A stretch of 5,262 nt of DNA from Planctomycetota bacterium (lineage in GTDB: Bacteria; Planctomycetota; Phycisphaerae; Phycisphaerales; SM1A02): NCBI GenBank assembly GCA_022567855.1, contig JADFGE010000233.1, positions 1 through 5,262 of the forward strand, given 5' to 3'. The position numbers were made by a program, and so were the translations under genes. The notes under the pieces were generated by a model. That model was not told where the DNA came from. It saw only the letters and a program-made list of their open reading frames with translations, and searched no databases. Position 1 is the stretch's first letter; the number at the start of each line of letters is the position of its first letter. Below, piece after piece: positions 1-4,602 of the stretch.

Positions 1-3
1 CGC

Positions 4-312
4 TCACGGCTCCAGGACCCTGATGGTGGTCGTCCGGGTTACCGCGTCGCCCCCGGGGATTTTGGCGCTGACGGTGAGGCGGTAGCGGCCCGGGGGAAAG
101 TTGCCCAGGGAGAACGTTCGGCTGAGCGGGGTGAACCGGGAGCGGGCCACCTCGTCGTAGCCGAAGGACACCAGCGGGTCCACATCCTCCTCGACCACCG
201 GATTGTAGGCCAGCACCGGCGTGAGATGGTCGCTCATCACGCGGCTCGTGAGCGGGATAAGATTGCCCCGCCCGGCGAGTTGTCGGAAAGATTGAAGGTC
301 CATTGGCGGCAT
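4..312 (-). CDS. Short ORF: TrpE-like N-terminus joined to an unrelated beta-rich C-terminus
   Basis: A complete 102-residue ORF with a TGA stop at 4-6. Residues 7-36 read like the start of anthranilate synthase component I: F-x-x-L-A, then GNLIPL (16-21), then SDHLTPVLAY (27-36), the segment that in TrpE precedes the inhibitor-binding and catalytic parts. Weak resemblance continues through VVEED (39-43). From about residue 55 it no longer looks like TrpE. The tail FSLGNFPPGRYRLTV (67-81), ending in TTTIRVLEP, resembles the last strands of a bacterial Ig-like or secreted-protein domain. TrpE proteins are about 500 residues, so this cannot be a working synthase and lacks all chorismate-binding motifs. 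It may be a rearranged gene fragment, a genuine small fusion, or an assembly chimera. Met4 at 303 is an equally good start and matches the TrpE beginning better. I see no clear Shine-Dalgarno sequence for either start. Confidence 0.5.
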   Translation of the reverse strand: MPPMDLQSFRQLAGRGNLIPLTSRVMSDHLTPVLAYNPVVEEDVDPLVSFGYDEVARSRFTPLSRTFSLGNFPPGRYRLTVSAKIPGGDAVTRTTTIRVLEP

Positions 313-351
313 CGCGGATCAGTGTAGCTGTGCAGCGGGCCTGTGATCTGC

Positions 352-369
352 CGGTAAATACCGATCGGT
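352..369. promoter_or_regulatory. Overlapping palindromes in the divergent intergenic region (possible operator)
   Basis: Between the minus-strand TrpE-like ORF and the plus-strand ABC ATPase lie two overlapping inverted repeats: CGGTA-AA-TACCG at 352-363 and the perfect 10-base palindrome ACCGATCGGT at 360-369. They sit 30-47 bases before the ATPase start, a plausible place for a regulator to bind. I could not find a convincing -35/-10 pair on either strand. Short palindromes also occur by chance in GC-rich DNA, so this is only a candidate site. Confidence 0.2.
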
Positions 370-398
370 GCAATCCTGCCCCGGCTTTGAGACTTGCG

Positions 399-1121
399 AT
401 GCCTGTAGACCCACCCAGTTCCAACGGCCAGCAGACCGTGGCCGATCTGCGCAACATCAGCAAGACCTATTTCAAGCCGGACGGGTCGGTGCTGGTCGAG
501 GCGCTGCGTTCGGTGGACCTTCTGATCCAGACGGGGCAGTACCTGGCGATCATGGGGGCGTCGGGTTCAGGCAAGAGTACGCTGATGAACATCCTCGGCT
601 GCCTGGATCAGCCGACGGCCGGCTCGTATCTCCTGGACGGGCGGGACGTCTCGACCATGGAGGACGACGAGCTCAGCCGGGCTCGCCGGGAAAAGATCGG
701 CTTCGTGTTCCAGGCGTTCAACCTTATCAGCCAGCTCAACGCGATCGAGAATGTCGAGGTGCCGCTGTTCTATCACGGCGTGCATCGGCACGAGCGGCGC
801 CGCCGGGCCACCGAGCGGCTTGAGGCGGTCGGCCTGGGCGATCGGCTCACCCATCGCCCGCCTGAACTCTCCGGGGGTGAGCAGCAACGCGTGGCCATCG
901 CCCGAGCGTTGATCAACAATCCGTCCATCATCATGGCCGACGAGCCGACCGGCAACCTCGATTCCAAGACGGGGGCAGCCATTTTGGAGCTGTTGGCCGA
1001 GCTTCATCAAAAAGGCATGACGATCATCGTGGTGACACACGATCAGCGCGTCGCCGACCAATGCCAGCGCATCATTCAACTGGCCGACGGCGCGATCGAA
1101 AGCGACACCCTTCAGGGGTAG
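399..1121 (+). CDS. ABC transporter ATP-binding protein, MacB/LolD type
   Basis: A 240-residue nucleotide-binding subunit that would power an inner-membrane ABC complex. All ABC motifs are intact: Walker [10 protein letters not shown] (53-61), Q-loop Gln105 in FVFQAFNL, signature LSGGEQQ (157-163), Walker B IIMADEP (177-183) with Glu182, D-loop NLD (186-188) and switch His214 in VVTHD. The phrases [15 protein letters not shown] and [10 protein letters not shown] are typical of the MacB/LolD/FtsE group, which moves lipoproteins, peptides or macrolides by a mechanotransmission mechanism. ATG 399 gives a length normal for the family. The frame stays open upstream to 303, but that stretch does not resemble a family N-terminus. 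The Shine-Dalgarno sequence is weak. No MacB-type permease or periplasmic adaptor is next to it: the left neighbour points away and the right neighbour is ruvC, so the partner must be elsewhere and the substrate cannot be inferred. Confidence 0.93.
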   Translation: MPVDPPSSNGQQTVADLRNISKTYFKPDGSVLVEALRSVDLLIQTGQYLAIMGASGSGKSTLMNILGCLDQPTAGSYLLDGRDVSTMEDDELSRARREKIGFVFQAFNLISQLNAIENVEVPLFYHGVHRHERRRRATERLEAVGLGDRLTHRPPELSGGEQQRVAIARALINNPSIIMADEPTGNLDSKTGAAILELLAELHQKGMTIIVVTHDQRVADQCQRIIQLADGAIESDTLQG

Positions 1122-1161
1122 CTCCCAGCGATTCGCGGCGTCACCGACAGCGTTATTTAGC

Positions 1162-1179
1162 CGCGGGGCTTGCCCCGCG
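1162..1179. terminator. GC-rich hairpin after the ABC ATPase, terminator-like
   Basis: A perfect inverted repeat, CGCGGGGC-TT-GCCCCGCG, lies 40 bases after the ATPase stop and is followed by CTTTCTT (1180-1186), a short pyrimidine tract. The position between two unrelated genes fits an intrinsic terminator, although the T-run is broken by C residues. It could instead be a copy of a dispersed palindromic intergenic element. Confidence 0.45.
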
Positions 1180-1213
1180 CTTTCTTCGCGAAGCGATGCG
1201 TCTTCTTCGACGC
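1178..1213. repeat. Two further small inverted repeats before ruvC
   Basis: Just after the GC-rich hairpin come CGCTT (1178-1182) with AAGCG (1191-1195), enclosing the palindrome CTTCGCGAAG (1184-1193), and then GCGTC-TTCTTC-GACGC (1198-1213). The first shares two bases with the preceding hairpin (1162-1179), so the two stems cannot both form fully. Closely packed stems like these occur in attenuator regions and in palindromic intergenic repeats. Nothing here decides between those options or chance. Confidence 0.3.
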
Positions 1214-1246
1214 CCCAGCCCGGCTCAAACCGATATCTCTTGACGA

Positions 1247-1747
1247 ATGCGCGTCTTAGGCATCGATCCTGGGTTGAGTCTCACCGGCTACGGCTGCATG
1301 GAACTGGCCGAGGGCGAACCTGAGCCCCGGCTAATCGAGGCCGGCGTTCTGCGCCTCAAATCCAAGGCCCCGATGCCGTTTCGGCTGGCGCAACTGCACG
1401 ACGACCTGGGTGACCTGATCGAGCAGCTTCAGCCCGATCTGATGGTGGTCGAGCAGTTGTTCTCGCACTATCGCCACGTCCGCACGTCGATCCTGATGGG
1501 ACATGCCCGCGGCGTGGTGTTGTTGGCGGCTCAGCTCAAAGGCGTTGAGCTGGACGAACTTCTACCGACCGAGGTCAAGAAGGCGATCACCGGCCACGGC
1601 CACGCGAGCAAGATCCAGATGCAGCAGGCGATCATGGTCCAATGCCGCCTGTCGGAGCTTCCCAGTCCGCCGGACGTCGCCGACGCCATCGCGATCGCCT
1701 TGTGTGCCGGAAGGCGTCTGGCACCAACGTATGAGGTCGTAGGATGA
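1247..1747 (+). CDS. ruvC: Crossover junction endodeoxyribonuclease RuvC
   Basis: A 166-residue protein of normal RuvC length. RuvC is the dimeric, metal-dependent endonuclease that cuts Holliday junctions made during recombination and replication-fork repair, working with the RuvAB branch-migration motor. The RNase H-like catalytic carboxylates are all in place: Asp7 in GIDPGLSLTGYG, Glu69 in VVEQLF, Asp143 and Asp146 in PPDVADAIAIA. The ARGVVLLAA segment (87-95) and the lysine-containing region TEVKKAITGHGHASK (108-122) also match the family. The start at ATG 1247 places Asp7 exactly where E. coli RuvC has it. No good Shine-Dalgarno sequence precedes it. The TGA stop overlaps the next ATG as ATGA (1744-1747), implying translational coupling to a membrane gene. 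ruvA and ruvB are not adjacent, unlike the common ruvCAB layout. Confidence 0.96.
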   Translation: MRVLGIDPGLSLTGYGCMELAEGEPEPRLIEAGVLRLKSKAPMPFRLAQLHDDLGDLIEQLQPDLMVVEQLFSHYRHVRTSILMGHARGVVLLAAQLKGVELDELLPTEVKKAITGHGHASKIQMQQAIMVQCRLSELPSPPDVADAIAIALCAGRRLAPTYEVVG

Positions 1748-2103
1748 CAAGCCCCGCTCAAACTCCCTTGTTTTCTATTGTGTGCTTCGTGATCGCCTCC
1801 GTGCTCGGTGCGGTGGGCCAGTTTCTCTACAAATCAGGTGCGGACAAAGCGACGGACACGATCGCGGGGTATTTACTCAATGGCCGCATACTGGCTGGAG
1901 TCGTCAGCTATATCGCGGTCATGGTGCTCTTCGTGGCGGCGTTCAAGCGAGGCGGCGCATTGACGGTGCTGTATCCGATCTACGCGACCACGTTTATCTG
2001 GGCGGCGTTGATCGCGCTGGCCGCCTTCGGGACTCCGATCAAATTCGTGAACATCGCAGGAATGACCCTGCTGATCGTGGGCATGTACCTCATGGGTCGG
2101 TAA
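1744..2103 (+). CDS. Small four-helix EamA/DMT-type membrane protein
   Basis: A 119-residue hydrophobic protein with four predicted membrane helices, at about residues 9-29, 47-68, 72-95 and 99-117. The pattern GQFLYKSGA (25-33) after helix 1 and YPIYATTFIWAALIAL (77-92) in helix 3 is characteristic of the drug/metabolite transporter superfamily. This length is a half-unit like EmrE or ArnE/ArnF, which function as dimers. The conserved Gly-Glu that often follows helix 3 in EamA proteins reads FGTP here. ArnEF-type members flip lipid-linked substrates, and the phospholipid-synthesis neighbours make a lipid or precursor substrate plausible, but the sequence alone does not show it. It overlaps the ruvC stop by four bases and has a Shine-Dalgarno GAGG at 1733-1736, seven bases before the ATG. 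Only two bases separate its stop from the next start. The superfamily call is firm, the substrate unknown. Confidence 0.8.
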   Translation: MTSPAQTPLFSIVCFVIASVLGAVGQFLYKSGADKATDTIAGYLLNGRILAGVVSYIAVMVLFVAAFKRGGALTVLYPIYATTFIWAALIALAAFGTPIKFVNIAGMTLLIVGMYLMGR

Positions 2104-2105
2104 CA

Positions 2106-2786
2106 ATGGGCGACCAGCGGCACCCACCGGCAGACCGGCGACCTTTGGCCAGCCGAAATCTCACGGTATTTCGGGTCGCTGCCGCCTGGCTGGCACGTCG
2201 GCGGGTTTCGCCGAATGCGATCTCCATCATGAGCGTGGTGTTCGCCATCGGTGCGGGCTGCACCCTTGCCGCAACATCGTGGACCGAGGGATGGTGGGCA
2301 CGATGGTGGTGGCTGGCCGCCGCCGCCCTAGTCCAACTACGGCTGCTGGCGAATATGTTGGACGGTATGGTCGCGATCGAGTCAGGCAAAGAATCACGGC
2401 TTGGCCAACTCTTCAACGAGGTTCCGGACCGCCTCTCCGACGCGGCGATCCTTATTGGGGTCGGCTACAGTACGGGCGGGTCGCCGGTGCTGGGCTACCT
2501 CGCGGCGCTGATGGCGTTATTGGTGGCGTACGTGCGGGCGATGGGCGGCGTGGCGGGCGCAGGCCAAGTGTTCACCGGCCCGATGGCCAAGCCGCAGCGC
2601 ATGTTTCTTGTGACGATCGTGTGCCTTTATTGTGGTCTGACGTCGCTGGCATGGCAGCCGATGCAGCCGCAAACAGGAATGGGGCTCACCGCTGCGGCAC
2701 TGGCGGTGATCCTCCTGGGTGGGTCGTTGACGGCGGTTCGACGGCTGCTGAGAATCGCCAGTTTGTTGAAGGAGCAGGCGCCATGA
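2106..2786 (+). CDS. CDP-alcohol phosphatidyltransferase family protein with variant active site
   Basis: A 226-residue integral membrane protein of the family that transfers phosphatidyl from CDP-diacylglycerol to an alcohol such as glycerol phosphate, serine or inositol. SPNAIS (35-40) corresponds to the TPN element before the catalytic helix. The signature aligns at residues 83-108, with spacing exactly as in the canonical D-x2-D-G-x2-A-R-x8-G-x3-D-x3-D. The residues are Asn83, Asp86, Gly87, Ala90, Ile91, Gly100, Asn104 and Asp108, so two of the four Asp are Asn and the Arg is Ile. Several hydrophobic helices surround it, and GPMAKPQRM (158-166) supplies conserved basic residues. I recall a bacterial subfamily with a similar N-x-x-D-G motif found beside CdsA homologues, as in YnbA/YnbB, so this may be a consistent variant rather than decay. 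The start at ATG 2106 directly follows the previous stop. Its TGA overlaps the ATG at 2783. The headgroup acceptor is unknown. Confidence 0.85.
   Translation: MGDQRHPPADRRPLASRNLTVFRVAAAWLARRRVSPNAISIMSVVFAIGAGCTLAATSWTEGWWARWWWLAAAALVQLRLLANMLDGMVAIESGKESRLGQLFNEVPDRLSDAAILIGVGYSTGGSPVLGYLAALMALLVAYVRAMGGVAGAGQVFTGPMAKPQRMFLVTIVCLYCGLTSLAWQPMQPQTGMGLTAAALAVILLGGSLTAVRRLLRIASLLKEQAP
2769..2774 (+). promoter_or_regulatory. Strong Shine-Dalgarno site (AAGGAG) before the mini-ORF at 2783
   Basis: AAGGAG lies eight bases before ATG 2783, inside the last codons of the CDP-alcohol transferase gene. With GGAGG at 4591, it is one of the two best ribosome-binding sites in the cluster. It does not serve the large membrane-protein frame directly, because that frame's first ATG is 35 bases further on. 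Confidence 0.7.
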
Positions 2787-2827
2787 ACAGGGTGATTGTG
2801 GTCGAAGCTGTTGGAATATGGCCGTAG
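2783..2827 (+). CDS. 14-codon mini-ORF, possible coupling leader or displaced true N-terminus
   Basis: ATG 2783 overlaps the preceding stop as ATGA and has an excellent Shine-Dalgarno sequence, yet the frame ends at TAG 2825-2827 after 14 codons (MNRVIVVEAVGIWP). The stop lies ten bases inside the start of the following membrane protein (ATG 2818), a geometry suited to termination followed by re-initiation. Either it is a leader peptide that couples translation, or an indel (real or a sequencing error) between about 2786 and 2880 has separated the true start of the membrane protein from its body. Confidence 0.4.
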   Translation: MNRVIVVEAVGIWP

Positions 2828-3408
2828 GTTTCGTGGTCGTGCCAAGTACGAAATGCAGGAAATGGCCGCACGCTGTGGATACCCTCGCGTGCCTATGGGG
2901 CTTTGCCGAAGCGACGATTTTCTTCATCGTGCCGGATGTGCTTCTGACGTGGATCGCATTGCGTGGTGTCAGGCCAGCCCTCAAAACCTGCGGGGCAACG
3001 CTGCTGGGCGCAATGCTGGGCGGCACGCTCATGTGGATTTGCGGATCGCTCGACGCAGTGGCGGCACGCTCTGTCCTGGACCACATCCCCGCGATCAGCC
3101 CCGAGATGATCGCTTCCGTACACGACGACTTGGCTACTCATGGACTGCGGAGCATGTTGCTCGGTTCACTGATAGGAACGCCATACAAGATCTATGCGGT
3201 GTACAGCGGCGCCTTAGGCCTGAATCTGTTTGGGTTCGTGGTGATGAGCGTTCCTGCCAGGCTGATTCGGTTTGTGGGACTGACGATCATCGTGGCGTGG
3301 GTCGCTCATCTCATTGGTCCGCGGATGTCCCTGCGAGCAAAGCAACGGGTGCATGTCATCCTTTGGTTCGCGTTCTACGTGCTGTTCCTTATCTTCATGC
3401 CGAACTAA
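2818..3408 (+). CDS. Small polytopic membrane protein, VTT/DedA-like, unknown function
   Basis: A protein of 196 residues if translation starts at ATG 2818. It has about four or five hydrophobic segments, near residues 22-48, 56-78, 113-135, 137-162 and 177-194. Distinctive stretches are FAEATIFFIVPDVLLTW (29-45), with an acidic residue inside the first helix, and LIGTPYKIYAVYSGALGL (118-135) followed by ARLIRF (147-152). The arrangement of G-x-P-x-K, a glycine-rich helix and a downstream Arg-containing amphipathic segment recalls the VTT (SNARE-associated/DedA) fold, whose members scramble or flip phospholipids and undecaprenyl phosphate. The match is by pattern only and the DedA PGE motif is not seen. 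The neighbouring lipid enzymes support a membrane-lipid role. The start is uncertain: no Shine-Dalgarno sequence is properly spaced before 2818, residues 1-19 look unlike a conserved domain, and GTG 2875 is an alternative in the same frame. See the mini-ORF at 2783. Confidence 0.72.
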   Translation: MAVGFVVVPSTKCRKWPHAVDTLACLWGFAEATIFFIVPDVLLTWIALRGVRPALKTCGATLLGAMLGGTLMWICGSLDAVAARSVLDHIPAISPEMIASVHDDLATHGLRSMLLGSLIGTPYKIYAVYSGALGLNLFGFVVMSVPARLIRFVGLTIIVAWVAHLIGPRMSLRAKQRVHVILWFAFYVLFLIFMPN

Positions 3409-3449
3409 TCTCCACCGTCGTCTGTTCTGCCCGCAGCGCGCGGGTTCGG

Positions 3450-3575
3450 ATGAAATCGATCGACATGGCCGGTACATACGACCTCAAGCCCGATCTCCAG
3501 GAGTTGTTACCACCTCTGACCATGCAGCTGGTAGTCTGGCGGCAGCGGTTCGTCGCTTGGAACGCACGGCCATGA
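3450..3575 (+). CDS. Possible small ORF (41 aa) in the spacer before cdsA
   Basis: The 186-base gap between the membrane protein stop and the cdsA start contains one 41-codon ORF, beginning MKSIDMAGTYDLKPDLQELL. The predicted peptide is soluble and slightly acidic in its first half, basic and aromatic in its second, and matches nothing I recognise. Its TGA overlaps ATG 3572 (ATGA). That ATG opens an eight-codon ORF whose TGA in turn overlaps the cdsA GTG start. The Shine-Dalgarno sequence before 3450 is poor. It could be a real coupled small gene, the remnant of a lost gene, or chance. Confidence 0.25.
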   Translation: MKSIDMAGTYDLKPDLQELLPPLTMQLVVWRQRFVAWNARP

Positions 3576-3581
3576 TCTTGC

Positions 3582-3585
3582 GGAG
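3582..3585 (+). promoter_or_regulatory. Shine-Dalgarno site deciding the GTG start of cdsA
   Basis: GGAG nine bases before GTG 3595 is the reason for choosing that start. There is no in-frame ATG until codon 39, which lies within the first membrane helix. Confidence 0.6.
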
Positions 3586-3594
3586 TGAAGCCCT

Positions 3595-4599
3595 GTGAGC
3601 AGAAGCACCAGCGAGCGTCTCTTTGGCTACACCCACGCATTTGATCACCCGGTCACGGTGGGAATCATTGTCGGCGTGGTCGGGGCGTTAGTGGTGGCGG
3701 CGCCACTCATGGCGATCGTGTTTCGATGGCGCGAGATAGAGCAAGCGCAACGAGAAGAGCTGTGGAAGCGGTACCGCTCGTGGTTGATCCTAGCCCCGCT
3801 GATGTTCGTGCCGGTGCTGATCGGCGCCGCGGCGACGATTGCCGCGATCGCCGTCCTGAGCGTCTTGTGCTATCGCGAGTTCGCGCGAGCGACCGGGCTG
3901 TTTCGCGAAAAGATGATGAGCGCGACGGTAGTGGTCGGGCTGTTGTTCGTCACGTTTGCCGTGGCGGACCACTGGTACGGGTTCTTCATGGCGTTGGGGC
4001 CCCTCGGTGTCAGTGTCATTGCCGCCGTCGCGATTCTTGCCGATCGACCCAAGGGCTACATCCAGCGGGTGGCGTTGGCCACGTGGGGGTTCCTTTTGTT
4101 CGGCGTCGGCCTCGGTCATCTTGGGTATATGGCCAACGATGTTGACTACCGGCCGATGATCCTGACCATCTTGTTGTGTGTTGAAGCGAACGATATTTTT
4201 GCCTATCTGGCTGGAAAATCGATCGGTCATCGCAAGCTCATCCCGAACACGAGCCCCAATAAGACGCTGGGCGGCGCGCTGGGCGCGATCGTGATGACCA
4301 CGGCGTTGTACGCCCTGCTCGGACATTTCCTGTTCGCCGGGTCGGTGCTCGCTTCACCTGTACACTTGGTGGGTCTTGGTTTGCTCATTAGCGTGGCGGG
4401 CCAATTCGGCGATTTGATGCTCTCGTCCCTGAAACGCGACCTTGGCGTCAAGGACATCGGTGTAACAATCCCCGGCCACGGCGGGCTATTGGACCGCTTC
4501 GACAGCCTTATTCTGGTGGCCCCGGCCGTATACCATTACGTTGGGTATTTCCAGGGCTTCGGGCTCGATCAGGAGATGCGGATCATCACTGGAGGCTAG
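3595..4599 (+). CDS. Phosphatidate cytidylyltransferase, CdsA family
   Basis: A 334-residue multi-pass membrane enzyme predicted to make CDP-diacylglycerol from CTP and phosphatidate, the activated donor used by the CDP-alcohol transferase two genes upstream. The full CdsA signature is present at 278-303: Ser278, Lys280-Arg281, Lys286-Asp287, Pro293, His295-Gly-Gly and Asp300-Arg-x-Asp303. It is preceded by SPNKT (220-224), Asp200 in ANDIFAYLAG, and GQFGDL (269-274). At least seven hydrophobic segments span residues 20-45, 64-92, 110-148, 160-178, 187-206, 226-250 and 255-272. It is longer than E. coli CdsA (about 285 residues) because of an N-terminal helix plus a charged linker, REIEQAQREELWKRYRSW (46-63). 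The housekeeping cdsA could be elsewhere, and this copy may be the cassette's own, as YnbB is in E. coli. The GTG start overlaps the TGA of an upstream mini-ORF. All catalytic residues look intact, so I expect an active enzyme. Confidence 0.93.
   Translation: MSRSTSERLFGYTHAFDHPVTVGIIVGVVGALVVAAPLMAIVFRWREIEQAQREELWKRYRSWLILAPLMFVPVLIGAAATIAAIAVLSVLCYREFARATGLFREKMMSATVVVGLLFVTFAVADHWYGFFMALGPLGVSVIAAVAILADRPKGYIQRVALATWGFLLFGVGLGHLGYMANDVDYRPMILTILLCVEANDIFAYLAGKSIGHRKLIPNTSPNKTLGGALGAIVMTTALYALLGHFLFAGSVLASPVHLVGLGLLISVAGQFGDLMLSSLKRDLGVKDIGVTIPGHGGLLDRFDSLILVAPAVYHYVGYFQGFGLDQEMRIITGG
4591..4595 (+). promoter_or_regulatory. Strong Shine-Dalgarno site (GGAGG) of the acyltransferase gene
   Basis: GGAGG is followed by a seven-base spacer and ATG 4603. 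It overlaps the last codons of the cdsA-like gene and fixes the acyltransferase start. Confidence 0.75.
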
Positions 4600-4602
4600 C
4601 GA

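Noticed and set aside
567..1079. 170-codon minus-strand open frame opposite the ABC ATPase
   Set aside because: It mirrors a gene with all ABC motifs intact and has no recognisable domain. Long antisense frames are expected in GC-rich genes.
1061..1243. 60-codon plus-strand frame covering the ABC ATPase end and the intergenic palindromes
   Set aside because: Arginine/proline/serine-rich translation typical of out-of-frame GC-rich DNA. It runs through the hairpin region and has no Shine-Dalgarno sequence.
3430..3444. Small hairpin CCCGC-AGCGC-GCGGG after the VTT-like gene as a terminator
   Set aside because: Only five base pairs and no T-run after it. The genes downstream appear to belong to the same run.
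2796..3575. 259-codon plus-strand frame overlapping the VTT-like membrane protein
   Set aside because: Its translation over 2900-3400 is rich in Arg, Cys and His and lacks domain character, whereas the alternative frame gives clear membrane helices. Only its 3' end after 3450 is considered separately as a small ORF.
3790..4326. 178-codon minus-strand frame opposite the cdsA-like gene
   Set aside because: Low-complexity Arg/Gln/His/Gly composition and antisense to a protein with a complete CdsA signature.
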